A stretch of 28,419 bases of DNA from JBBDXA01 sp040902585 (lineage in GTDB: Bacteria; Planctomycetota; Phycisphaerae; Phycisphaerales; Phycisphaeraceae), in the NCBI GenBank assembly GCA_040902585.1, contig JBBDXA010000128.1:1-28419 (forward strand), written 5' to 3'. Shown piece by piece: positions 1 through 6,736 of the stretch (its first letter is position 1; each line of letters begins with the position of its first letter). The notes beneath the pieces were generated by a model. That model did not search any database. It was not told where the DNA came from and saw nothing but the letters and a program-made list of their open reading frames with translations. A program made the position numbers and the translations under genes.

Positions 1-155
1 AAGGGCCAGGGGCCAAGGGAATTGCAAAATGCGGATCACGGATTGTGGATTGCTCCGGCCCCCTCTCCCAAGGGGAGAGGGGACTGACCGCAGCCGGCTG
101 TTCAACTCCTTTAATCCCTTGGCCCTTGGCCCCTGGCCCTTGGCCCTCTCCTTCC
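1..155. repeat. Composite dispersed repeats inside the ABC exporter linker
   Basis: Three repeat types lie side by side within coding sequence: a CCCTTGGCCC/CCCCTGGCCC tandem (116-151 and again 1-20), a GGATTGTGGATTG-type tandem (31-53), and a palindrome CCTCTCCC-aa-GGGGAGAGG (60-80). In the minus-strand gene they encode a Gly/Gln/Pro-rich linker that is unlike ABC exporters generally. The same types recur at 1003-1166, 7641-7673 and 10819-10940. Confidence 0.8.
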
Positions 156-1342
156 TCTTCCTCATTCAATATCTCCCGAATCCTCCCCAGCGCCACCACC
201 GCCTTGCCCAGGTCCGTCAGAATCCGCCCCATCTGACGCACCGGCCAGAGCATCATCTGCAAGTATGCCAGGAACGCGTACACCGTCCCGACGGACATCT
301 CGCCCGCCGCGATCCAGTACGCTCCGAAAGCCAGCGACAGGCACATCTGCGACAGAACCAGAATGTCCGACAGCGTCCAGTACCACGCCATCAGCGTGAC
401 CAGCTTGAACGAACGATCGCGATACTCACCGTTGATCGCCGCGAACTTGTCACGCTCAAACGCCTGCCGGGCAAAGGCCCGCACCACGCGGATGCCGGTG
501 AGGTTCTCCTGCACCACCGTGGTCATTTTGCTCTCCGCTTCCTCCACCGCCTTGAAGCGGAACTTCACCTTGAAGAAAAAGATCAACGCGAACATGATGA
601 TCACCGGCACCAGCACCAGCGATACGATCGTCATCCGCACATCCAGCCACAACATGATCGGCAACACGGTGACGAGCAGGATCAGCGCGCTCCCGATATC
701 CACCACCTGCACGGAGAGAAACAGCCGCGTCGTTTCCACGTCGCTTGTGCATCGCTGGACGAGGTCGCCGGTGTCCGCTTTGTCGAGATAGGAACAGGGC
801 AGCTTGTTGAGGTGATCGTAAAGTTGATCGCGCAGGTTGCGCGCGATGCCTTCGCAGGCGCGGGCGGCGAGTCGGCCTTTCATATAGGTGAACAGGCCGG
901 CGAAGGCGGTGAGGACGGCCATCGCCAGGGCGGCGAGCCAGAGGTTGTTGGCGAGGTAGTCCGGGCCGCCGAGGGTGGCGATGACGGAGGAGGGAGACGA
1001 TTGCGGATTGCGGATTGCGGATTGTGGATTGCTCGAACTCCCCTCCCTCCCAGGGAGGGGCTGGGGGACGGTCGCGTCGGCGGATGCTGAAGAGGTCGAT
1101 TGTGCAGAGGCGTCAACAGGCTGTTCGACCGACCCTCCCCTGACCTCTCCCCGAGAGGGAGGGGAATCGGAGCGGACCACTTCCCCCGCATACCGCGCCA
1201 CCGCGTCATCGATGGTCGCCTTGCCCACGAGGGGAACGCCATACATGCACATCGTCGCCAGCGCGATCGCGGCAATCGCCGCGCCGTAGCGCAGGCGCTG
1301 ACCACTCATCACTCTCCAGAGAACGCGAAACGTGCCGGGCAT
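1..1342 (-). CDS. ABC exporter, N-terminal transmembrane part (partial, cut by window start)
   Basis: Type IV ABC exporter half-transporter (MsbA/MdlB-like) of the inner membrane. Reading from 1342 towards 1 gives at least 447 codons with no stop. TM1 is near residues 19-40 and TM2 near 131-153; an ABC_membrane signature (VQENLTGIRVVRAF) follows around residues 270-290, and the frame reaches the TMD-NBD linker (GRIREILNEEEE). The ATPase domain lies beyond the window. Two stretches are foreign to the family: about 60 residues in the TM1-TM2 loop (57-118) and a linker insertion from about residue 396 to the edge. Both are translations of dispersed repeats and both keep the frame. The ATG at 1342 has no clear ribosome site; an in-frame ATG at 1309 is preceded by GGAGAG and may be the true start. 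The substrate cannot be told. The family assignment is firm; specificity is not. Confidence 0.88.
   Translation of the reverse strand, partial: MPGTFRVLWRVMSGQRLRYGAAIAAIALATMCMYGVPLVGKATIDDAVARYAGEVVRSDSPPSRGEVRGGSVEQPVDASAQSTSSASADATVPQPLPGREGSSSNPQSAIRNPQSSPSSVIATLGGPDYLANNLWLAALAMAVLTAFAGLFTYMKGRLAARACEGIARNLRDQLYDHLNKLPCSYLDKADTGDLVQRCTSDVETTRLFLSVQVVDIGSALILLVTVLPIMLWLDVRMTIVSLVLVPVIIMFALIFFFKVKFRFKAVEEAESKMTTVVQENLTGIRVVRAFARQAFERDKFAAINGEYRDRSFKLVTLMAWYWTLSDILVLSQMCLSLAFGAYWIAAGEMSVGTVYAFLAYLQMMLWPVRQMGRILTDLGKAVVALGRIREILNEEEEGEGQGPGAKGQGIKGVEQPAAVSPLSPWERGPEQSTIRDPHFAIPLAPGP
1003..1166. repeat. Composite dispersed repeats inside the ABC exporter TM1-TM2 loop
   Basis: Contains GATTGCGGATTGCGGATTG tandem units (1003-1031), a CCCTCCCAGGGAGGG palindrome (1040-1056) and a CCCTCCCCTGACCTC...GAGAGGGAGGGG element (1132-1165). 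The latter resembles the intergenic copy at 14326-14360. Translated on the minus strand the tandem gives NPQSAIRNPQS, a peptide that also appears in the ParA insertion as NPQSAIRDPQS. Confidence 0.82.
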
Positions 1343-1446
1343 GGGGGAATGATAAGCCAACCGGCGTGCGACAGGATGAAGTCACCGCACGCGATCAGCC
1401 TTTGGTGATTTTGGAGATTAAACAGGAGCAGACCAATAGCCCCAAA

Positions 1447-1534
1447 AGCCCCCGGCGAAAGCGGGGTTGCCAACTCACGAAGAGGATGACCGCTGCTAAA
1501 AGTCGAACGCAACTCCCGGCTTCCGTCGGGGGCT
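1447..1534. repeat. Inverted pair of palindromic units (REP/BIME-like), family A
   Basis: Left arm 1447-1469 (AGCCCCCGGCGAAAGCGGGG) and right arm 1510-1534 (ACTCCCGGCTTCCGTCGGGG) are imperfect reverse complements about 40 bases apart. Each arm is itself an imperfect hairpin (CCCCCG against CGGGG). The pair fills most of the space between the ThuA-like gene's stop and the ABC exporter's start. No T-run follows, so a simple intrinsic terminator is unlikely. Confidence 0.65.
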
Positions 1535-1560
1535 ATTGCATAGTTCATCCGAACGTCAGC

Positions 1561-2298
1561 TCATGACTTCTTCATCTTCTCCACCTCGCGCTTCGTCGTC
1601 CAGAAAATCGCGTTCGTCAGCATGCGCCTGAAATGTTCGTGCTCAAAGTCTTCGGGCACGCCCAGCGAGGTGTAGAACACCCGGCCGCCCTTGTACTCGT
1701 GGATCCACGTCACCGCCTGTTTCCCCTTGCCGATGTCGCCGTACTCCAGCACGGTCACGCCCCTGGCCAGCATGCCGGTCTTATAGAGCTTGCGGGAAGT
1801 GAACTCGGTCGTGCCCTGGAGCACCGGATGATCCTTCGCGGCAGGATCGATCGTCACCGTCACCGGTTCATTGGCGTAGTGGCTCTGATGGTCGCCGCCG
1901 AGCACTTCGCGGTCGAAGACTTTGTTCGTTTCGTTATCGAAGGCATGACTCGCGGTGCGGATGCCGACGATGGGTTTGCCCGCTTCCCAGTGGGCTTTGA
2001 CGATCGCAAGTTGATCGGCAGGCAGCTTCATTCGCCGTGTGAAGGCAAGCAGTACGTCTGCATCCTTGATTCTTTCTACCTCAGGCAGGTCCGTCGCGCC
2101 GTCCTTTACCCATGAGGCGGTGATGCTGACGTGGTATTTTTTCGCAAGCTCGGCGGCGAAGGGTTTGAGCGAGGCTTCGGACTTGTACTCGTTGGAGCCG
2201 GAGATAATGTGGATGCGCAGTGGAGTCTCGGCCGCGTGCAGCACGCAAGGCACACAGGCGAGCAGAGCGGTGAGGAGAAGTGCGCGGCGGGTGAGCAT
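1561..2298 (-). CDS. Secreted ThuA-like domain protein (glutamine-amidotransferase-like fold)
   Basis: About 245 residues matching the ThuA/trehalose-utilisation family (PF06283), a class-I-glutamine-amidotransferase-like fold common in planctomycete secreted proteins and usually linked to sugar or glycoside catabolism without a proven reaction. A signal peptide (MLTRRALLLTALLACV...HAAE) is followed by the family hallmarks GIRTASHAF, GGDHQSHY, DHPVLQG and WIHEYKGGRVFYTSLG. The ATG at 2298 is chosen because GGAAAG precedes it and the signal peptide starts there; an in-frame ATG at 2313 adds five residues but abuts the repeat at 2315. The upstream neighbour on the same strand is the DUF6797-type protein, a frequent partner of ThuA domains. 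Whether the two are co-transcribed is uncertain, because a long inverted repeat separates them. Confidence 0.85.
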   Translation of the reverse strand: MLTRRALLLTALLACVPCVLHAAETPLRIHIISGSNEYKSEASLKPFAAELAKKYHVSITASWVKDGATDLPEVERIKDADVLLAFTRRMKLPADQLAIVKAHWEAGKPIVGIRTASHAFDNETNKVFDREVLGGDHQSHYANEPVTVTIDPAAKDHPVLQGTTEFTSRKLYKTGMLARGVTVLEYGDIGKGKQAVTWIHEYKGGRVFYTSLGVPEDFEHEHFRRMLTNAIFWTTKREVEKMKKS

Positions 2299-2314
2299 TT
2301 TTGTTCTTTCCATT

Positions 2315-2422
2315 CAAGCCCAATGGCGAGGCCTGGCGGGGGACGAGCCGTTGGGGTATCGGCGTCCTGAGACTAAAAGTACCCCGACGGCTCGTCCCCC
2401 GGCGGACTCGCCATCGGGCTTG
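2315..2422. repeat. Long inverted repeat (REP/BIME-like), family B
   Basis: Left arm 2315-2357 and right arm 2381-2422 are about 42 bases each and reverse complementary with only a handful of mismatches; both contain GGGGGACGAGCCGT or its complement. The 23-base spacer would form the loop of a very stable cruciform or RNA hairpin. Each arm can also fold alone (CCCGATGGC against GCCGTCGGG). A third, shortened copy of the right arm is at 24560-24596 upstream of proS. The pair sits between two minus-strand genes. Confidence 0.8.
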
Positions 2423-2436
2423 GCGCGGAACGAAAA

Positions 2437-4686
2437 TCACTTCAGCGCGGGGCCGAGCTTGTGAATCGTGTGATACACCGTGTTCTTCATGCTCTCGCCG
2501 TCAACTGACTCGAGGTTGTACGTGATCGCCATCTGCATCACGGGCTTCATATCTTCGATGAACAGGTCCACCGTCTTGCCATCCGCTGAAAGCTTTGCGC
2601 CGGTGACCTTCATCGCATCGCGGCCCTGTTTGCTCGGATCAGCAACAGACCAGTCCTTGGAGCCATAAGTCTTCGCCCAGATGTAATTCCATCGCTGGGC
2701 GTTATAGCTCTGCACATCCTCGGCCAGTTCGCGATCGAGCGGTTCGGTGAAGGTGAGTCGCACACCGTTCTCATGAACGGTGAGCGCGACAGGCATGTTC
2801 ACCTTGCCGCCGACGTATCTCACGCGCTGGAAATTGCCATCGCGGGCACCGCTGGTCTGCCAGCCTTTCATGCCGACAAGATAGAGCTGGCCATCGTGCG
2901 GGCTGAATCGGCCGCGATGAATGCCGCTGGAGAACTTCAGAGGGAACTGCACGACGCCGCCCTGCACGGGCTTGCCGGGCACGCCTTCGATTTTTTCTTC
3001 GAGCACGTTGAAGAGCGTGCATTTGCCGTAGGAAAGGTGGAGCATCTGTCCTTCGAGCGGGCCCCATTTGTTGCTTTCGACCCAGACCTGTGAGCCGGAG
3101 GAGTTGTCCATGGCGTGGGGAATCCAGCAGAGCGGGCCGTCGTAATCTTTAGGCGCGGGGTTGCGGTGATGGTTGCCCATGTGGCCGTAGAAGCCGCCTT
3201 GCTCGACGATGTCGATGCGCGAGGAGGGGACCCAATCGCCCTGGTTGTCAGCCGCGGTGATGATGCCGGCCGGACTGACCCCCATGCCATCGGGGTTGCG
3301 GAAGCCGGTGGCGACGACTTCGTACTTGGAGCCATCTTTACTGATGCGGGCGAGCGTGCCGCCGTGATCAGAGCCGTTGCCACAGCGGATGTGGTAGAAG
3401 TTGCCTTGTGGATCGGTTTCCAGATTCGTCACATACTCGTGTGAGCCGAAGGTGACCATCCCATCGTTGTTGAAGTTTTCGTAGTAGTCCGCTTCGCCGT
3501 CGTGGTTGGCGTCGTGCAGGCGCGTGATCTGATCGCGACCGACGACGTAAATCTTCTCATCGACGATCTTCAAACCCAGCGCGTGGTAGATGCCGGTGGC
3601 GTAACGCTGCCAGGTGATTTCGTCGAGATCGCCGTCGATGCCTTTGACCAGCCAGACATCGCCTTCCATGGTGCAGACCGCGGCGGTGCCGTCCTTTAGA
3701 AAATCGAAGCCGCCGAAGTGCATGATGGATTTGTAGGGGTTGTCGTACGGCGCGGTGATGGTGTCGACGACGTACGGTCCTTTCTCTTTGCCGAGCGTGC
3801 CTTTGACGGTGAGAATCTGCGACCAGCGGCGCTGGCCGGGTTTGGTGAGGGCGCGTACGTCGGTGGGCGGCATGCCTCTGACTGCTACCGATTCCTCCGA
3901 GTCCATGTTGATGTACAGGTTGAATCGCAGCGGCTTATCGTGCGGCGCGATGGAGAGCGTGACGCGGCCTTTGTCCGCCTTGAACGAGAGCTTGCCGATG
4001 TCGCCGGTGATGCCGGCGATCGTCGTGCGATCCTTACCGATAACAACGGCCATCTGGTTGACGCCGTCATTATTTGACTCGTTCTTTTCACCGTCGGCCT
4101 CGAACACGAGCAGGACCATCTTCTCCTTTGAAGGGGCGATCTCGAATGATCGGATGAACTGTGTGGTCTTCTCAACAGGCGCCGCCCAGGGTGATTCGAT
4201 GACGTCAACGCCGCCAACGGTGTAGTGAAGCACGACGCGGTCGCCGTGCATCCAGTGGCCTTTGAACTTCGTGTGATCGCGCGGGAGGGGACCGTGAGCG
4301 CGCGGGCGGGGATCAGACCAATCGTTACCCTTCGCCCAGCCGGGACCGGACGGTGTGGACCATGCGAGATTCTGTTCGCCGGGCGCATCATTATCAAGTA
4401 GCGCATCGCGGCCGGCCTTGATGACGACGAAGTCGCCGACCCAGCCCGCGGCGTAGGACGCGGTGTCCGTATCGAAGAGCACCGCCGCCTCGCCCTTGTC
4501 ACCGATGCGAATCGCCAGGCCCTTGGCGACGCCGTTGCGGCCTTTGGCTTTGAACTGGAAGGTGGAGGCGAAGGTCGGGCCAAGCTGCGAGTTCATCCAG
4601 CGGGCGTCGGATTTGGGCTTGTTCTGCGCTCCCACAGGGGCGACGAAAGCAAGGAACAGAAGGGCAATCGCGAGACGTTGAGTCAC
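2437..4686 (-). CDS. Secreted DUF6797-type beta-propeller protein
   Basis: About 749 residues, exported by a signal peptide (VTQRLAIALLFLAFVAPVGAQ). The N-terminal third (around residues 25-310, with PGWAKGNDWSDPRPRAHGPL and HYTVGGVDVIES) looks like DUF6797. The middle (about 320-620) is an NHL/PQQ-sugar-dehydrogenase-like propeller (GGFDFLKDGTAAVCTMEGDV; ATGFRNPDGMGVSPAG). The C-terminal part (about 650-749) is a small beta domain (LTFTEPLDRELAEDVQSYNA). Planctomycete relatives often carry a cytochrome c domain, but no CxxCH haem site is present here, so electron transfer by this protein is not supported. The GTG at 4686 is preferred over the TTG at 4692 because AGGAGG lies seven bases before it. 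Substrate unknown; carbohydrate oxidation or binding is an inference from the fold and the ThuA neighbour. Confidence 0.82.
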   Translation of the reverse strand: MTQRLAIALLFLAFVAPVGAQNKPKSDARWMNSQLGPTFASTFQFKAKGRNGVAKGLAIRIGDKGEAAVLFDTDTASYAAGWVGDFVVIKAGRDALLDNDAPGEQNLAWSTPSGPGWAKGNDWSDPRPRAHGPLPRDHTKFKGHWMHGDRVVLHYTVGGVDVIESPWAAPVEKTTQFIRSFEIAPSKEKMVLLVFEADGEKNESNNDGVNQMAVVIGKDRTTIAGITGDIGKLSFKADKGRVTLSIAPHDKPLRFNLYINMDSEESVAVRGMPPTDVRALTKPGQRRWSQILTVKGTLGKEKGPYVVDTITAPYDNPYKSIMHFGGFDFLKDGTAAVCTMEGDVWLVKGIDGDLDEITWQRYATGIYHALGLKIVDEKIYVVGRDQITRLHDANHDGEADYYENFNNDGMVTFGSHEYVTNLETDPQGNFYHIRCGNGSDHGGTLARISKDGSKYEVVATGFRNPDGMGVSPAGIITAADNQGDWVPSSRIDIVEQGGFYGHMGNHHRNPAPKDYDGPLCWIPHAMDNSSGSQVWVESNKWGPLEGQMLHLSYGKCTLFNVLEEKIEGVPGKPVQGGVVQFPLKFSSGIHRGRFSPHDGQLYLVGMKGWQTSGARDGNFQRVRYVGGKVNMPVALTVHENGVRLTFTEPLDRELAEDVQSYNAQRWNYIWAKTYGSKDWSVADPSKQGRDAMKVTGAKLSADGKTVDLFIEDMKPVMQMAITYNLESVDGESMKNTVYHTIHKLGPALK

Positions 4687-4710
4687 CAGCAAACCTCCTT
4701 CGGTTTCGGG

Positions 4711-4812
4711 TCAGTCATACGCCTCCCGACGATGGGCAACACGAATGACAACCACTGTGATCACTTTGTCATCAATGTCGTAAAGGATACGGGTGATCTC
4801 AACGCGATACAC
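4711..4812 (-). pseudogene. RelE-family toxin remnant (C-terminal fragment)
   Basis: Thirty-three codons in a frame overlapping the antitoxin's end read RILYDIDDKVITVVVIRVAH followed by RREAYD and a stop. This is the C-terminal beta-strand and conserved R-x-x-H-R-R-x-x-Y segment of RelE/ParE-type mRNA interferases. Full toxins are about 85-95 residues; the first 50 or so, including the N-terminal helices, are missing and no start with a ribosome site is visible. The order antitoxin then toxin with overlap is the usual one for this family. I infer an internal deletion that removed most of relE and joined its tail just behind the antitoxin. A functional toxin is unlikely. Confidence 0.72.
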
Positions 4813-5008
4813 CGCGATCCTTCTCGCGAAGGTACTCTTCAAATGTGATGGTCTGGCGATCGTCCGCCTTCATCGCACGGATGGCGCGAAGGTCTTCGAC
4901 CTGTTCCAACCGTTCGAGCAGTGCCTCGTAGTCTTCGATGTCGAGAATCACAGCCGTCGGTTTACCGTCGCGGAGAATCACCTGCGGGTTGTAGGGGTCG
5001 TGTGACAT
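4799..5008 (-). CDS. Phd/YefM-family antitoxin (orphan)
   Basis: Sixty-nine residues with the Phd/YefM layout: an N-terminal DNA-binding part (NPQVILRDGKPTAVILDIED, then YEALLERLEQVEDL) and a C-terminal toxin-binding tail (TITFEEYLRE). Such antitoxins autorepress their operon and neutralise a RelE-type ribonuclease. Here the toxin is reduced to the remnant at 4711-4812, so the antitoxin is left alone, or may act on toxins encoded elsewhere. A TACAAT box (5022-5017 on the minus strand) ends only eight bases before the ATG, so the mRNA could be leaderless; no ribosome site is seen. It lies 53 bases after atpD on the same strand. Confidence 0.8.
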   Translation of the reverse strand: MSHDPYNPQVILRDGKPTAVILDIEDYEALLERLEQVEDLRAIRAMKADDRQTITFEEYLREKDRGVSR

Positions 5009-5038
5009 CGCCAGTTATTGTAGGCGCTGATCACGGAA

Positions 5039-5060
5039 TGCGAAGCCGCAAGCGGCGGGG
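5039..5060. repeat. Dispersed palindromic repeat, family D (copy 1)
   Basis: GAAGCCGCAAGCGGCGGGG contains the perfect palindrome GCCGC-aa-GCGGC. The 22 bases at 5039-5060 recur exactly at 18871-18892 inside the DUF58 gene. Related copies are at 18352-18374 and 27501-27523. This copy lies directly against the stop codon of atpD. Confidence 0.8.
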
Positions 5061-5061
5061 C

Positions 5062-6501
5062 TTACTCCGCCTTCATTTTCTCCGCCTTGGCGCGGGCGTC
5101 GTCGAGGTTGCCCACGTACATGAACGCGCTCTCGGGCAGGTCGTCCGCTTCGCCGTTGCACAGGCTGCGGAACGACGCGATCGTTTCCTTCAGCGGCGTG
5201 TAAATGCCCTCGAAGCCCGTGAACTGCTGGGCCACGAAGAACGGCTGCGAGAGGAAGCGTTCGATCTTACGAGCGCGGGACACGATCAACTTGTCTTCCT
5301 GCGCCAGTTCATCCACGCCGAGAATGGCGATGATGTCCTGCAGGCTCTTGTAACGCTGGAGGATCGACTGCACCTGCCGCGTCACGGCATAGTGTTCCTC
5401 GCCGAGAATGCTGGGGTCGAGAATGGTCGAAGTCGAAGCGAGCGGATCGACAGCGGGGAAAATGCCCTTTTCCGCAATGCCGCGAGCGAGCACGACGAAC
5501 GCATCGAGATGGCTGAACGCCGTCGCCGGTGCGGGGTCGGTCAGGTCGTCGGCGGGCACGTAAATCGCCTGTACCGACGTGATGGCACCCTTGTCCGTCG
5601 AGGTAATGCGTTCCTGGAGCTGACCCATCTCCGTCGAAAGCGTCGGCTGATAACCCACGGCTGACGGCATGCGGCCCAGCAGCGCGGAGACTTCCGAACC
5701 CGCCTGCGTGAAGCGGAAGACGTTGTCCACGAAGATCAGCGTTTCCTTACCGGAGGAGTCGCGAAAATCTTCCGCCATGGTCAGGCCGGAGAGGGCGACA
5801 CGCAGACGCGCACCGGGCGGTTCGTTCATCTGGCCGAACACCATGGCGACCTTGTCGAGCACGTGGGCCTTATTGCCCTCAGCATCGGTGTATTCGGCTT
5901 CCTGCATTTCCAGCCAGAGATCGTTGCCCTCGCGAGTGCGCTCGCCCACGCCGCAGAACACGGAGTAACCGCCGAACTCACGGGCCACACGGGCGATCAT
6001 CTCCTGGATGATGACGGTCTTGCCGACGCCCGCACCGCCGAACAGGCCGATCTTGCCGCCGCGGACGAACGGGCAGAGCAGGTCGACGACTTTGATGCCG
6101 GTCTCGAGGATTTCTGTTTTCGGATTGAGGGAAACGAACTCGGGCGGTTCGCGGTGAATGGGCATGCGCTTGGTGACGGTGATGTCACCGCGCTTGTCGA
6201 TGGGCTCGCCCAGCAGGTTGAACACGCGGCCGAGCACGGCTTCGCCCACAGGCACGGAGACGGGAGCGCCGGTATCAGTGACCTTCATGCCGCGGCTGAC
6301 GCCGTCGGTCGAACCGAGCGCGACTGCACGCACCTGCCCGCCGCCCAGGTGTTGCTGCACCTCGCCGACGAGTTTGATGTCGCCGCTGGAATTGGTCGCG
6401 GTGAGCGTCAGCGCGTTGTAGATTTCGGGTAAATCGCTCTCGGGGAAGCGAGCGTCGAAGGTCGAGCCGATGACCTGAGTGATCACACCTTGGGAAGCCA
6501 T
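5062..6501 (-). CDS. atpD: F1Fo ATP synthase subunit beta
   Basis: Catalytic beta subunit of F1, about 479 residues as usual for the family; it converts ADP and phosphate to ATP driven by the membrane ion gradient. Seen: Walker A GGAGVGKT at residues 155-162, GERTREGND with the catalytic Glu around 186-194, Walker B LIFVDN near 255-260, and the RFTQAGSEVSALLGRMPSA stretch. The start MASQGVITQVIG at 6501 is chosen because the family N-terminus begins there; the frame stays open upstream to 6597 but that part is not family-like. Odd: no atpC (epsilon) follows and no atpG/atpA precede. The upstream neighbour is an M42 peptidase and the downstream one a toxin-antitoxin remnant, so the gene stands apart from the rest of its operon. 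STEMG replaces the usual ATEMG. Confidence 0.97.
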   Translation of the reverse strand: MASQGVITQVIGSTFDARFPESDLPEIYNALTLTATNSSGDIKLVGEVQQHLGGGQVRAVALGSTDGVSRGMKVTDTGAPVSVPVGEAVLGRVFNLLGEPIDKRGDITVTKRMPIHREPPEFVSLNPKTEILETGIKVVDLLCPFVRGGKIGLFGGAGVGKTVIIQEMIARVAREFGGYSVFCGVGERTREGNDLWLEMQEAEYTDAEGNKAHVLDKVAMVFGQMNEPPGARLRVALSGLTMAEDFRDSSGKETLIFVDNVFRFTQAGSEVSALLGRMPSAVGYQPTLSTEMGQLQERITSTDKGAITSVQAIYVPADDLTDPAPATAFSHLDAFVVLARGIAEKGIFPAVDPLASTSTILDPSILGEEHYAVTRQVQSILQRYKSLQDIIAILGVDELAQEDKLIVSRARKIERFLSQPFFVAQQFTGFEGIYTPLKETIASFRSLCNGEADDLPESAFMYVGNLDDARAKAEKMKAE

Positions 6502-6602
6502 GAATGCACCTGTGTGGAGGGATGAATGGGCCGTTTTCCCACCGGCCGCAGTTTGAATCGGGGCGGGCAGAATAGTGGAAGGGCGGGCTGTTGCCAAGTC
6601 GA

Positions 6603-6735
6603 GAGCACCATTCCGATAGGGTGGTGCTGTTGGCTCAGGTCTTCCAATAGGCTACTTACGAACCAGGGATCGCAACAGGTGGTCGGACGACAACAGCACC
6701 ACCCGTTCGGGATGGTGCTCCCGGATGGTGCTCCC
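6603..6735. repeat. Inverted pair of hairpin units plus a direct duplication (REP/BIME-like), family C
   Basis: Arm 6603-6632 and arm 6691-6720 are reverse complements at 27 of 30 positions. Each arm is itself a hairpin built on AGCACCA and TGGTGCT. The last 13 bases of the right arm (GGATGGTGCTCCC) are duplicated in tandem at 6710-6722 and 6723-6735, ending one base from the M42 peptidase stop. The structure lies in the leader between that gene and atpD on the same strand, so it could affect read-through or mRNA stability. Confidence 0.8.
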
Positions 6736-6736
6736 G

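Noticed and set aside
29..1090. Long plus-strand open frame of about 350 codons at the window start
   Set aside because: It is antisense to the ABC exporter, has His/Gln/Arg-rich low-complexity sequence and no family pattern; the minus-strand frame reads as a clear exporter membrane domain.
5669..6432. Plus-strand open frames antisense to atpD
   Set aside because: Shadows of the high-GC atpD codon pattern; the atpD assignment is unambiguous.
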